Shown here: positions 7,562 through 16,442 of the stretch, piece after piece
Numbering within the stretch: position 1 is the stretch's first letter
Layout of the letters: each line of letters opens with the position of its first letter
NCBI RefSeq assembly: GCF_020023385.1
Contig: NZ_JAIQCL010000011.1
Span: 1-64,000, forward strand
DNA length: 64,000 bases
Reading direction: 5' to 3'
DNA from: Planococcus circulans
GTDB taxonomy: Bacteria > Bacillota > Bacilli > Bacillales_A > Planococcaceae
Position numbers and translations under genes: made by a program
Notes under the pieces: model-generated
The model's input: the letters and a program-made list of their open reading frames with translations, nothing else
The model's database searches: none
What the model was told of the DNA's origin: nothing

Positions 7562-8911
7562 ATGGGAAAATATTTTGGAACAGATGGAGTACGGGGAGTC
7601 GCCAACAGCGAATTGACACCTGAACTGGCCTTTAAATTAGGGCGCATTGGCGGATATATCTTAACGAAAAGTGCGAAAGACAAACCGAAAGTACTGATTG
7701 GCCGCGACACACGGATTTCAGGCGAAATGCTGGAAGGCGCATTGGCTGCCGGACTGCTTTCTGTAGGAGCGGAAGTTATGCGCCTCGGCGTCATCAGTAC
7801 ACCAGGCGTCTCTTATTTGACGCGTGTCATGAGCGCTGAAGCAGGTGTCATGATTTCTGCTTCCCATAATCCTGTGGAAGACAACGGCATCAAATTCTTC
7901 GGTTCTGACGGCTTTAAATTGTCGGATGCCCAGGAAGCGGAAATTGAAGCGTTGCTTGACAGCGAAGAGGATCTATTGCCGCGCCCGACAGGCGGCGACC
8001 TTGGCAGCATCACGGATTATTTCGAAGGCGGCCAGAAATACCTTCAGTACCTGAAGCAGACAGTCGATGAGGAGTTTGATGGCGTCCATGTAGCGCTTGA
8101 TTGTGCACATGGTGCGACTTCTACACTGGCGACGCATGTATTTGCGGATCTGGATGCAGACATCACCTCTATGGGAGCTTCACCAAACGGCTTGAACATC
8201 AATGCCGGAGTAGGCTCTACACACCCTGAGAAATTAGCGGAGCTGGTTCTTGCCAAAGGCGCCGATATCGGACTTGCATTCGATGGGGACGGAGATCGCT
8301 TGATTGCCGTGGATGAAAAAGGCCAAATCGTCGATGGCGATCAGATCATGTATATTTGTGCCAAGCACCTGCATTCAGAAGGACGCTTGAAGAAAGATAC
8401 CGTAGTTTCGACTGTCATGAGCAATATGGGCTTCTATAAAGCATTGGAAAGCCATGGCATGAAGAGCAACAAAACGGCTGTCGGCGACCGCTATGTAGTG
8501 GAAGAAATGAAGAAAAATGACTACAACCTGGGCGGCGAGCAATCTGGCCATATTATTTTCCTGGATTACAACACAACGGGTGACGGTTTATTGACGGGCT
8601 TGCAGCTGGTCAATATCATGAAGATCACCGGCAAGAAATTGTCTGAGCTGGCTTCTGAAATGACCATCTTCCCGCAAAAACTCGTGAATATTCGTGTGAC
8701 GGACAAGCACGCTGTGACGGACAACGCCAAAGTGGCAGCTGTCATTGGAGACGTCGAGACTGAGATGAACGGCAACGGCCGCGTACTTGTGCGTCCATCC
8801 GGTACGGAGCCATTGGTGCGTGTCATGGTGGAAGCAGCTTCTGCGGAAGACTGTGAAAACTATGTGGAACGCATTGCGGAAGTTGTCCGCAGCGAAATGG
8901 GCTTGAATTAA
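7562..8911 (+). CDS. glmM: Phosphoglucosamine mutase
   Basis: Converts glucosamine-6-phosphate to glucosamine-1-phosphate for UDP-GlcNAc and peptidoglycan synthesis. The 449-aa product starts [15 protein letters not shown], has the phosphoserine loop SASHNP (Ser101), the Mg-binding DGDGDR motif, the sugar-binding GGEQSGHI motif, and the C-terminal phosphate-binding [15 protein letters not shown]. The ATG at 7562 is preferred over 7538, which overlaps the GAAGGAG site. Last gene of cdaA-cdaR-glmM; GlmM is known to bind and inhibit CdaA in relatives. Confidence 0.97.
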   Translation: MGKYFGTDGVRGVANSELTPELAFKLGRIGGYILTKSAKDKPKVLIGRDTRISGEMLEGALAAGLLSVGAEVMRLGVISTPGVSYLTRVMSAEAGVMISASHNPVEDNGIKFFGSDGFKLSDAQEAEIEALLDSEEDLLPRPTGGDLGSITDYFEGGQKYLQYLKQTVDEEFDGVHVALDCAHGATSTLATHVFADLDADITSMGASPNGLNINAGVGSTHPEKLAELVLAKGADIGLAFDGDGDRLIAVDEKGQIVDGDQIMYICAKHLHSEGRLKKDTVVSTVMSNMGFYKALESHGMKSNKTAVGDRYVVEEMKKNDYNLGGEQSGHIIFLDYNTTGDGLLTGLQLVNIMKITGKKLSELASEMTIFPQKLVNIRVTDKHAVTDNAKVAAVIGDVETEMNGNGRVLVRPSGTEPLVRVMVEAASAEDCENYVERIAEVVRSEMGLN

Positions 8912-8930
8912 TCGAATAAGGGATTCTGGG

Positions 8931-8962
8931 GGCCGTAAGCATTCTTGCTTACGGTCTTTTTT
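8931..8962 (+). terminator. cdaA-cdaR-glmM terminator
   Basis: GGCCGTAAGC pairs with GCTTACGGTC (one G-T pair) across a short loop, then T6. It separates the glmM unit from the glmS transcript. The following stretch up to 9126 shows nothing recognisable. Confidence 0.9.
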
Positions 8963-9126
8963 ATAAGTGAATCTCCTAACGGATATTCTGCCAAGCGACT
9001 GAAGCATCCCTGGAAATGGATTCTTTGTTCTTTATGTAGATGAGATGAAATATAAAAAGTAAAAGGAAAAAGAACCAGTTAACGGAAAAAAATGATGAGA
9101 TAGACCTAAGTAACTATATGCTTTAA

Positions 9127-9155
9127 TTGACGGGATTGTGTGGAGACTGTATGAT
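9127..9155 (+). promoter_or_regulatory. SigA promoter of glmS
   Basis: TTGACG and TATGAT are separated by exactly 17 nt, a near-consensus vegetative promoter. Transcription would start near 9162, about 58 nt upstream of the ribozyme cleavage site. Confidence 0.82.
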
Positions 9156-9219
9156 GATAGAGTCGGTTTACGACCGCAGAAAAAGGGGGATAGAAGTTAG
9201 TGCGAGGAAAACAATTATA

Positions 9220-9385
9220 GCGCCTGTACTGAAGAAATCGGACGGACCTGTCATCTTCAGTAGACGAGGAGAAGGAGTATCGAGATTTCGGCGGATCCCT
9301 TCCGGCCGTGAAGCCCGGTCGTTATGTCCACTCTTAAAACAGTCGAGTGATCGATTGGACAACAAGATGGATGGGCTCAAGCAGA
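9220..9385 (+). ncRNA. glmS ribozyme (GlcN6P-sensing)
   Basis: Self-cleaving leader activated by glucosamine-6-phosphate. The conserved 5' core GCGCCTG begins at 9220, so cleavage is expected between A9219 and G9220. Further conserved blocks follow: ACTGAAGAAATCGG, GACGAGGAGAAGGAGTATCG, AGATTTCGGCGGATC and CCGTGAAG, then the 3' P3/P4 stems (GCCCGGTCG to GGGCTCAAG). Cleavage produces a 5'-OH mRNA that is degraded, giving feedback control of GlmS. The 3' border is approximate. Confidence 0.93.
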
Positions 9386-9446
9386 AGTGTTTGGAGAAAC
9401 AGACAAACACTCATTTTGATTTTCAGAAAAACGGAGGAATTAGACT

Positions 9447-11249
9447 ATGTGTGGAATTGTTGGGTATATTGGAGAAAATGATTCAAAGGAAATTTTATTG
9501 AAAGGCTTGGAGCGCTTGGAATACCGCGGTTATGATTCAGCAGGAATTGCTGTCCGCAACGGCAAAGGCGTAACGGTCTTTAAAGAAAAAGGACGCATTG
9601 CTGATTTGCGCGGCGTTGTTGAAGAAGAAGTAATGGGCACGACGGGAATCGGGCATACACGTTGGGCAACCCATGGTAAGCCGAACCGCATCAACGCTCA
9701 CCCGCACCAGAATACATCTGACCGCTTCACAATCGTCCATAACGGCGTGATCGAAAATTATCACCACATCCAACGCGATTATTTGGCTGGAGTGGCGATG
9801 GAATCGGATACGGATACGGAAATCATCGTTCAATTGATCGGTAAATTCGTAGAAGAAGGCCAGACGACACAGGAAGCTTTCAGCAAAGCTCTTACCTTAC
9901 TGAAGGGTTCATATGCGATTGCGCTATTGGACGCGGAAGAAGAGCAGACAATTTTTGTAGCAAAAAACAAAAGCCCATTGCTTGTAGGACTTGGCGAAGA
10001 TTTCAATGTCGTGGCATCTGATGCAATGGCGATGCTTCAATTGACGGACCAGTTTGTTGAATTGATGGATAAGGAAATCGTCATCGTCCGCAAAGACAGC
10101 GTGGAGATTTTGACGTTGGACGGCGAGGCGGTAAGCCGCTTGCCATTCACTGCAGAAATCGACATGAGCGATATTGAAAAAGGAACTTACCCTCACTATA
10201 TGCTGAAGGAAATTGACGAGCAGCCGGCGGTTGTCCGTAAAATCGTTCAAGCGTACCAAAACGAAAATGATAAATTGACCATCAAACCTGAAATTTTGGA
10301 AGCCATGCAGGCTGCTGACCGCATCCACATCATCGCGGCGGGGACGAGCTACCACGCAGGATTGATCGGCAAGGAATACATCGAGAAATTAGCGGGCATT
10401 CCGGTTGAAGTGCATGTTTCAAGTGAATTTGGCTACAACATGCCGTTGCTTTCTGAAAAACCCTTGTTCATCTTCATCTCCCAATCAGGGGAAACAGCGG
10501 ACAGCCGCCAAGTATTGGTGAAGATCAAAGAGATGGGCCATGCTTCATTGACCATCACGAACGTTGCGGGATCTACCTTGTCGCGTGAGTCTGACCATAC
10601 GTTACTATTGTATGCAGGTCCTGAAATTGCGGTAGCTTCAACGAAAGCCTATACAGCACAATTGGCTGTATTGTCGATCCTCGGTGCAGTGACAGCGGAA
10701 GCGCGGGGCATCGATATCGGCTTTGACTTGGTTCAGGAACTTGGAATCGTCGCTAACGCCATCCAAGCACAGGTTGATTCGAAAGAAGAAATGGAACAGA
10801 TTGCTGCAGACTACCTGTCTACAACACGCAATTGCTTCTTTATCGGCCGCGTCATGGATTATTTCGTTGGACTTGAAGGTTCATTGAAATTGAAAGAGAT
10901 TTCATACATCCAGGCAGAAGGCTTTGCTGGAGGCGAACTGAAGCACGGCACGATTGCGTTGATCGAAGAAGGCACACCGGTTATCGCGCTTGCTACACAA
11001 GAAGCGGTCAACTTGAATATCCGCGGCAACGTCAAGGAAGTGGCGGCACGCGGCGCACACACATGCATCATTTCCATGGAAGGCTTGCAGGAAGAAGGCG
11101 ACAGCCTGGTGCTTCCGAAAGTCAACGAATTGCTGTCTCCGCTTGTATCGGTCATCCCGATGCAGCTGATCAGCTATTACGCAGCGCTTCACCGCGACTG
11201 TGACGTGGATAAGCCGCGTAACCTTGCGAAATCTGTAACAGTTGAATAA
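9447..11249 (+). CDS. glmS: Glutamine--fructose-6-phosphate aminotransferase
   Basis: Makes glucosamine-6-phosphate from fructose-6-phosphate and glutamine, the entry step of amino-sugar and wall synthesis. At 600 aa it has the full family length. The N-terminal nucleophile Cys2 (MCGIVGYIG) starts the glutaminase domain, with [11 protein letters not shown] further in; two SIS domains follow ([34 protein letters not shown]). The C-terminus [13 protein letters not shown] is typical. GGAGG lies upstream of the ATG, and the glmS ribozyme at 9220 controls the mRNA. Confidence 0.98.
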   Translation: MCGIVGYIGENDSKEILLKGLERLEYRGYDSAGIAVRNGKGVTVFKEKGRIADLRGVVEEEVMGTTGIGHTRWATHGKPNRINAHPHQNTSDRFTIVHNGVIENYHHIQRDYLAGVAMESDTDTEIIVQLIGKFVEEGQTTQEAFSKALTLLKGSYAIALLDAEEEQTIFVAKNKSPLLVGLGEDFNVVASDAMAMLQLTDQFVELMDKEIVIVRKDSVEILTLDGEAVSRLPFTAEIDMSDIEKGTYPHYMLKEIDEQPAVVRKIVQAYQNENDKLTIKPEILEAMQAADRIHIIAAGTSYHAGLIGKEYIEKLAGIPVEVHVSSEFGYNMPLLSEKPLFIFISQSGETADSRQVLVKIKEMGHASLTITNVAGSTLSRESDHTLLLYAGPEIAVASTKAYTAQLAVLSILGAVTAEARGIDIGFDLVQELGIVANAIQAQVDSKEEMEQIAADYLSTTRNCFFIGRVMDYFVGLEGSLKLKEISYIQAEGFAGGELKHGTIALIEEGTPVIALATQEAVNLNIRGNVKEVAARGAHTCIISMEGLQEEGDSLVLPKVNELLSPLVSVIPMQLISYYAALHRDCDVDKPRNLAKSVTVE

Positions 11250-11261
11250 TAGTGTCAGCTT

Positions 11262-11303
11262 CACCCCTTTGGATATAAGATCCGAAGGGGTGTTTTGTTT
11301 TTA
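11262..11303 (+). terminator. glmS terminator
   Basis: CACCCCTT...GGAT pairs with ATCC...AAGGGGTG around a short loop, followed by a T-rich run TTTTGTTTTT. The remaining stretch to 11455 is AT-rich; a possible -10 (TATACT, 11418-11423) is present but no good -35. Confidence 0.88.
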
Positions 11304-11455
11304 CAGAATAATTTATAAGGAAAGAAAAACTGAACTTCAGAAGCTATTTAGCAATATTCTTTTACGAAGTGGTCAAAGAATAACCGTGGATTTTCCATTT
11401 TCTCCTGTGCCAAATGGTATACTTAATGCAACAAAAGAAAAAAGGTGTGAACTGA

Positions 11456-12274
11456 ATGTCTTCGTTTAAGGACTTTTCCCAATACATAAGTGAGAATGCT
11501 GAATCGTTGTCAGTGGAAGTGGTTGAATCAGTTGTGCAGGAGATGAATCTGGAAATTCCCGACTGGGAAAAAGAGCAGGCTGCAAGCATGTACGTTGAGC
11601 TTCTCGGGTTTTTCGGACAGTCTCTTCCAGAAGGGGAGCGCATTGAAGTTCCGGATTCACTGATTGAGTGGAGCAAAAAGAATGCCGAAATGCAGGTGGC
11701 TTCCGGCGGCAAGATTTCAGAGATCGTCGTTCGTTATCCACCGACGCGGCAGGTGTTCTCGGAGATTTTTACACGGCTCAGCCTGGATTTCGGATTGACG
11801 GTCGTGGAAAGTGCCAAAGCGACCAGGGGCATTGATGCGATACTGGATGTCAGTTTAAATGAAACTTTCTATGCGTTTGAGCGGTTGTCGGAAAGATACC
11901 AGGCGGAAAAGCAGGTGGAGCTGCTCAATCTGTCGGCGCCGATTGTCCCAGTGCTTGACGACGTGGTGGTGTTGCCTTTGATCGGGGTGATCGACAGCTA
12001 CCGGATCGCCCATATCATGAACAACGTCATTCCAAGAATCGCGGAGATGGACGTCAACCATGTCATCACTGATTTCTCGGGTGTCCTGACCATCGACGAC
12101 CATATTGCCCAGTCTCTCCAGCAGATCGGTGGAACTCTCCAATTGATGGGGATTCATGTGGTCATCGCCGGATTGCGCCCGGATCTTGTCCAAACCATCG
12201 TCCACAGTGGAATTGATATGCTGGATACGGATTCCTATGCAACAGTGAAACAAGCGTTGGAAAGCGTCAGATAA
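11456..12274 (+). CDS. RsbR-family stressosome protein (STAS domain)
   Basis: 272-aa protein with the architecture of RsbR paralogues: a variable all-alpha N-terminal sensor-like region (residues 1-150) and a C-terminal STAS domain (about 155-270) with VLDDVVVLPLIGVIDSYR, DFSGVLTIDDHI and GIRPD-like AGLRPDLVQTIV. RsbR proteins form the stressosome with RsbS and RsbT and feed the SigB general stress response. The residue usually phosphorylated at the start of the first STAS loop is Ser (DFSGV) where RsbRA has Thr. No rsbS, rsbT or other stressosome gene is adjacent, so this is an orphan paralogue; its signal is unknown. Confidence 0.85.
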   Translation: MSSFKDFSQYISENAESLSVEVVESVVQEMNLEIPDWEKEQAASMYVELLGFFGQSLPEGERIEVPDSLIEWSKKNAEMQVASGGKISEIVVRYPPTRQVFSEIFTRLSLDFGLTVVESAKATRGIDAILDVSLNETFYAFERLSERYQAEKQVELLNLSAPIVPVLDDVVVLPLIGVIDSYRIAHIMNNVIPRIAEMDVNHVITDFSGVLTIDDHIAQSLQQIGGTLQLMGIHVVIAGLRPDLVQTIVHSGIDMLDTDSYATVKQALESVR

Positions 12275-12290
12275 GGAAAGAAGCCACTAC

Positions 12291-12325
12291 GAGCCTTCTG
12301 CAGGTTGTTCTGCGGAGGCTTTTTT
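12291..12325 (+). terminator. Terminator after the rsbR-like gene
   Basis: GAGCCTTCTGCAG pairs with CTGCGGAGGCTT (imperfect, with G-T pairs), followed by T6. Plausible rho-independent terminator. Confidence 0.8.
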
Positions 12326-12670
12326 GATGCGTGCGGCAATCGATGTTCCGAGTGGGGCTTAAGTGCTAAGAACAGGAACCAGTAAATGGCTGCAAGCCGA
12401 GGCTAAGGAACGACTCTGAGGCGGCGCGCAACTATGGAGTCTAATGCTATGCTAAAATAAGAAAGCACGGAATTTATTCGTTTCAGCTCTAAGCCTGGAC
12501 GGAGAAAGTCCGCTATTTTTTTGTCTTTTGTGAATGAAGTTTAAGCTTTCCTCCTCTTCCAACCTCAGCACGACTCACTCATAGCCACCCACGCAAGCGA
12601 ACGGGAATAGGCCAAGCCTACCTGCATTCCCAAAGGACAATGAAAACTGAATAGGAAAGGAATTGATAAG
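12326..12670. other. Intergenic leader before the NCS1 permease
   Basis: About 345 bases without a gene. It contains a short hairpin near 12497-12513 (GGAC with GTCC) followed by a T7 run at about 12516-12522, compatible with a weak terminator or attenuator, and a ribosome binding site AGGAAAGGAA just before the permease. No known riboswitch core was recognised; thiamine, purine and guanidine aptamer consensus sequences were looked for by eye and not found. Confidence 0.4.
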
Positions 12671-14089
12671 ATGAGATCTGAGATTACTGCAGATCAAGAG
12701 TTAGTCAAAAAGAAACAAAGCCATGGAGACGAAACAACAGGCGACTACACGTTTGACCGTGTTCCACGGGAAGAACGCAAAATGGGTTGGCTGAGCATCA
12801 CCAATATCACCTTCGGCATCGCGACCGCCATCTTCTATTTCCAGATGGGAAGCGTCATGGCCCTGCAATTCGGAGCCGCCAATGCCATCATTTCCGCCAT
12901 CTACGCGATCATCGTCGCAGGCATCCTCGGAACCATCATCGTTTATCTATCGGCCAAATCCGGTATGAACGTCAATTTACTATCCCGCGGAGGATTCGGT
13001 TACATCGGAGCCTCATTAACTTCCTTAATCTACGCATCGAACTTTATCATGTATTGTGCATTTGAAGGCATGATCCTGGTCGCTGCCGTCCATGCTTATT
13101 TCTCCGCCGTCCCCGTATGGCTCTTAATTGTCGGATTCGGTTCAGTGGTCATCCCCTTAAACTGGTTCGGCATCAAACAATTGGATAAATTACAAAAATG
13201 GTCCCTGCCGGTTTTTGCGATTTTCCTGGTTGCGGCCATTGTCGTTGCTTTCAATACCACATCGAAATTTGATGGCAGTTTCTGGACCTATATGCCCGAA
13301 GGCGTCCAGATCGGCGGAACCGCCTTGCTGTTGTGCATCGGTATGCAGCACGGCATCATGGGACTGACTGCATTGATCGCTTCTGATTACGCGCGTTTCC
13401 TGAAACCGAAAGACTTGAAAATCGGCTCGATCGCCATCGGATTCATTCCCCAGATTTTCTGCTTTGGCGTCATGGGCGGACTCGGCATCTGGTTCGGCGT
13501 CACACTCGGCGAATCCAATCCGGGCGTCTACATCGTCGTCCTGCTTGGGCTTGGCGGTGTGCTGTTTACGATGCTGACGCAAATCCGCATCAACATCACC
13601 AATATCTACAGCAGCTCCCTGTCCTTGTCGAGCTTTTTTGAGAATATGTTCGGCTTTTCCCCGGGACGCCGTTTCTGGGTAGTGGTGTCCGGTGTCGTTG
13701 CCATCATCTTAATGCTAGGTGGCATCGTCGAACATTTGGATGTCGCGATGACCTTCCAGGGAGTTGCGCTGATGAGCTGGGCGTCGATTCTCGTGACGGA
13801 TGCACTTGTCGTCAAGAAATGGCTGAAGATCGGCCCGGGTTATTACGAATCCAGGCAGCGAAACTTGTATAAATGGAATCCGGTCGGCGTTGTGGCGTTG
13901 ATTGTGCCGACCGCGCTCGGAACCATCGCAGCACTCGGCTACATGGGCACATTCCTGCAAAGTACCGCAGCGTTCTTCGCATTGATTTTGGCTTCAATCT
14001 TGACTGTTGTCCTGGCAGTGGCAACAAAAGGCCGTTATTACGCCAAAAGAAAAGCTTTCGATATTCCGAAAGAGGATTATATTGCCTGA
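12671..14089 (+). CDS. NCS1 family nucleobase permease (CodB-like)
   Basis: 472-aa polytopic membrane protein of the nucleobase:cation symporter-1 family. A short hydrophilic N-terminus ends with the conserved FDRVPREERKMGW, then about twelve hydrophobic segments, including SAKSGMNVNLLSRGGFGYIG in the TM2-TM3 area and the SDYARFLKP loop typical of cytosine/purine/allantoin permeases. Family members import cytosine, purines, allantoin, hydantoins or thiamine precursors with a cation. No deaminase, allantoinase or thi gene is adjacent, so the substrate stays open. GGAAAGGAATTG precedes the ATG. It appears to be a single-gene unit with a long leader. Confidence 0.88.
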   Translation: MRSEITADQELVKKKQSHGDETTGDYTFDRVPREERKMGWLSITNITFGIATAIFYFQMGSVMALQFGAANAIISAIYAIIVAGILGTIIVYLSAKSGMNVNLLSRGGFGYIGASLTSLIYASNFIMYCAFEGMILVAAVHAYFSAVPVWLLIVGFGSVVIPLNWFGIKQLDKLQKWSLPVFAIFLVAAIVVAFNTTSKFDGSFWTYMPEGVQIGGTALLLCIGMQHGIMGLTALIASDYARFLKPKDLKIGSIAIGFIPQIFCFGVMGGLGIWFGVTLGESNPGVYIVVLLGLGGVLFTMLTQIRINITNIYSSSLSLSSFFENMFGFSPGRRFWVVVSGVVAIILMLGGIVEHLDVAMTFQGVALMSWASILVTDALVVKKWLKIGPGYYESRQRNLYKWNPVGVVALIVPTALGTIAALGYMGTFLQSTAAFFALILASILTVVLAVATKGRYYAKRKAFDIPKEDYIA

Positions 14090-14131
14090 GAAAAAATTCT
14101 GCGTTACACTGGTGGCAATAAAGAGAAACTT

Positions 14132-14231
14132 CAATCAGTGGGAGTTCTCTCCCTACTGATTGTTAGTTGATCCAATCGGACTTTTATGGTCAGTAGATCT
14201 CTCGCTTGTAGAAGCGGGAGTCTTACTGACC
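14132..14231. repeat. Pair of related hairpins, possible IS200/IS605-type relic
   Basis: Two adjacent palindromes: CAATCAGTGGGAG with CTCCCTACTGATTG (14132-14162), and GGTCAGTAGATCTCTCGCTT with AAGCGGGAGTCTTACTGACC (14188-14231). Both share the CAGT-GGAG/CTC-ACTG design. The second, followed by GTTAAAGCGGGATAAAG, resembles subterminal hairpins at the ends of IS200/IS605-type elements as remembered, but no transposase or tnpB remnant is present. It could also serve as the terminator of the permease gene, though no T-run follows. Confidence 0.4.
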
Positions 14232-14287
14232 GTTAAAGCGGGATAAAGTTTACGGCTATCTAATCCAATTCGGAAAGGATGATCTAG

Positions 14288-14764
14288 ATGACGACTTCTA
14301 CAGTAACCTTATCGATGGCGCGCCGTTTCAATGCCAGCGACAAAGTAGTGTACGAAGCCTGGGCCAACCCGGATTTGATGAAGAAATGGCTCTTCACGAC
14401 TGAATCCACCAACCAGGTAACGAATAATTCCTTACGCGCAGGCGGCAGCTGGGAAATCGTCGACCGCCGGGAAGGTGTGGATTACCGCGCAGTCGGTGAA
14501 TACCTCGAATTGAAGCCGCCGCATAAACTGATGTTCAGCTTCAAGATGCCGCAGTTCAACGACTTGGAGGACCGCATCACGGTATGGATTTCGATGGTAC
14601 AAAACAGCTGTGAAATGGCGTTTGTCCAAGAAATTACTGTGCCGCATGAAGAAGGTTGGACAGAAGAAGACGTCAAGCGGACCGGCACGGAATTCAGCGA
14701 AGAAAGCCGGAAAGGCTGGAGCTTGATGTTCGAAAATTTGAAGCAATTGGTTGAAACAGAATAA
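14288..14764 (+). CDS. SRPBCC domain protein (AHSA1-like)
   Basis: 158-aa protein of the activator-of-Hsp90-ATPase homologue 1 branch of the START/SRPBCC fold, a hydrophobic ligand-binding cup. Typical features: ARRFNASDKVVYEAWANPDLMKKW at the N-terminus, the RAGGSWEIVD strand, EYLELKPPHKLMFSF, and the C-terminal helix GWSLMFENLKQLV. Bacterial members rarely have a known function; some act with ArsR regulators, but none is adjacent here. GGAAAGGATG precedes the ATG. Single gene with its own terminator. Confidence 0.85.
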   Translation: MTTSTVTLSMARRFNASDKVVYEAWANPDLMKKWLFTTESTNQVTNNSLRAGGSWEIVDRREGVDYRAVGEYLELKPPHKLMFSFKMPQFNDLEDRITVWISMVQNSCEMAFVQEITVPHEEGWTEEDVKRTGTEFSEESRKGWSLMFENLKQLVETE

Positions 14765-14768
14765 CTGG

Positions 14769-14811
14769 AAAAACCGCAATCTCCCGTAAATTGAGGAGAT
14801 TGCGGTTTTTT
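14769..14811 (+). terminator. Terminator after the SRPBCC gene
   Basis: AAAAACCGCAATCTCC pairs with GGAGATTGCGGTTTTT across a 10-nt loop, ending in T6. Very strong rho-independent terminator. Confidence 0.95.
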
Positions 14812-14938
14812 GTGCTGAAAATAAAAAATATGGGTAATATTGCATAATCGTTTGTTAAAGGATATGATCGACAAGAAACAATAAAACTAGCATAAAAATA
14901 AATCATTTTTGGTTATTATAAGCTATCGGAGGAAGTTC

Positions 14939-16090
14939 ATGACGCAACTTAAGGATTTGGAATTCAAGATTCAAGAGCTGGTGACCTTGCTGGAAGCCTC
15001 AAAGCAATTGAATTCTAATTTAGAAATGGAAGAGGTTCTTGAAAGCATTCTGCTGCAGATGGTACAGGTCGTGGGTGCGGAAGCGGGAACCTTATGGGTA
15101 CTGAACAACGAACAGCAAAAGATCAAGGCATCAGCGGCGTACGGGCCTTCTGCGTCCGATATCCTCAACATCGAGCTGGAGCTGGGCGAAGGCATCGTCG
15201 GCAAAGTGATCGGAACAGGAGAAGCCGAGCTGATCGAGAATGTAGCCGTCAATCCTGACTGGGCCCATCGCGTGGACCATTCCAGCGGTTTTGTGACCAA
15301 GTCGATGATCACCGTTCCTTTGGCGGTCAAAGGCAAAGTGCTGGGGGCGTTGCAGCTACTCAATAAAAAAGACATCGCCTTTTTCTCCGAACAGGACATC
15401 AGCCTGGCAGTCGCGCTCGCCAATCAATCCGCACTGGCGCTCCACAACAGCCAGATGTACGCTGAACTGCAGCGTATGCTCCTGAGCATGATCCGCACGC
15501 TGGCGAAGGTGCTGGATGCGCGTGATCCCTATACAGCGGGCCATTCGGAGCGGGTAGCGAAATACTCATTATGGATTGCCCAAAAGCTCGGATTCGGTGC
15601 ACATGCCTGTGAAGAATTGTATAAAGCGGCTTTATTGCACGACATCGGGAAGATCGGCATACCGGACGACATCCTCAGAAAGCCTGGACGATTGACGGGG
15701 GATGAATACGCAGCCATCAAGCAGCATACAGTCATCGGGGCAGACATCCTGTCCAATATGGAACCGAAAGACGCCATGGAGCACGCGATTGAAACCGCAT
15801 TGTCCCATCACGAGCGGCTCGATGGCACCGGCTATCCACACGGCTTGGCCGGAGAAGACATCCCGTTGTTTGCGCGGATTGTCGGAGTGGCGGATGCGTT
15901 TGATGCTATGACCACTGCGCGTTCCTACAGTAAAGGGTTGTCGTTCCGTTTAGGGGCAGAAGAGCTGCTTCGCTGCCGTGATACTTTATTTGATCGCCAA
16001 GTAGTGGACGCATTCGCCGAAATTTTGGCGGGCTGCGATTATCGATTGGAAACATACGAAGAGCAACAGGGAAGAGGCTACCGGCTATGA
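14939..16090 (+). CDS. GAF-HD-GYP protein, probable c-di-GMP phosphodiesterase
   Basis: 383-aa cytosolic protein. A short coiled N-terminus and a GAF sensor domain (about residues 10-170) precede an HD-GYP domain (about 180-370). Catalytic signatures are intact: HDIGKIGIPDDIL with His234-Asp235, HHERLDGTGYP with Gly298-Tyr299-Pro300, and ARIVGVADAFDAMTTARSY. HD-GYP proteins hydrolyse cyclic-di-GMP to pGpG or GMP; the GAF domain would sense a small ligand. The start at 14939 follows GGAGGA by 5 nt; the longer frame from 14909 has no such site. Its stop overlaps the DUF3307 start (ATGA), and a cyclase gene follows, forming a signalling unit just upstream of the flagellar locus. Confidence 0.9.
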   Translation: MTQLKDLEFKIQELVTLLEASKQLNSNLEMEEVLESILLQMVQVVGAEAGTLWVLNNEQQKIKASAAYGPSASDILNIELELGEGIVGKVIGTGEAELIENVAVNPDWAHRVDHSSGFVTKSMITVPLAVKGKVLGALQLLNKKDIAFFSEQDISLAVALANQSALALHNSQMYAELQRMLLSMIRTLAKVLDARDPYTAGHSERVAKYSLWIAQKLGFGAHACEELYKAALLHDIGKIGIPDDILRKPGRLTGDEYAAIKQHTVIGADILSNMEPKDAMEHAIETALSHHERLDGTGYPHGLAGEDIPLFARIVGVADAFDAMTTARSYSKGLSFRLGAEELLRCRDTLFDRQVVDAFAEILAGCDYRLETYEEQQGRGYRL

Positions 16091-16431
16091 GCCAATTTGA
16101 CGTATTATTGATCGGCCATCTGATCGGCGATTTTCTGCTGCAGACAAGCTGGATGGCTAAACACAAAGCCGTTAAATGGCTGCCGCTATTAACGCATGTC
16201 TCTATTTACACAGCCGTCATCGCGGTGTTTGGCCTCCTCTCAGGGGGCCTGTCCCTGCCGGCTCTAGCCATCATTTTCTTCGGCCACATCATCCTGGACC
16301 GCAAAACCTTCGTGCTGTTTTGGGTCCAGCGGGTCCAGACGGCTAAAGGTCCCGAGAAGGTCTGGCTGTCGATTGTGGCGGACCAGATTTTCCATCTCAT
16401 TTTGCTTGCCATTGCCATCGTGATTTCCTAG
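16087..16431 (+). CDS. DUF3307 membrane protein
   Basis: 114-aa integral membrane protein of the DUF3307 family. Three to four hydrophobic segments are visible, with conserved polar residues in and near them: HLIGDFLLQTSWMA at the N-terminus, LTHVSIY, and FGHIILDRKTF. Function unknown. It overlaps the HD-GYP gene by 4 nt and ends 11 nt before the cyclase gene, so all three are translationally or transcriptionally coupled. Possible role as a membrane partner of the signalling enzymes, which is inference only. Confidence 0.82.
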   Translation: MSQFDVLLIGHLIGDFLLQTSWMAKHKAVKWLPLLTHVSIYTAVIAVFGLLSGGLSLPALAIIFFGHIILDRKTFVLFWVQRVQTAKGPEKVWLSIVADQIFHLILLAIAIVIS

Positions 16432-16442
16432 GAGTGAACAAC

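Noticed and set aside
9127-9501. Open frame of 124 codons upstream of glmS
   Set aside because: It begins inside the glmS promoter and runs through the ribozyme into glmS; no ribosome binding site and no protein-like composition.
11242-11469. Frame of 75 codons between glmS and the rsbR-like gene
   Set aside because: Covers the glmS terminator and has no ribosome binding site.
12430-12525. Possible guanidine (ykkC) or thiamine riboswitch before the permease
   Set aside because: Only a GGAC/GTCC hairpin resembles it; the conserved aptamer segments are absent.
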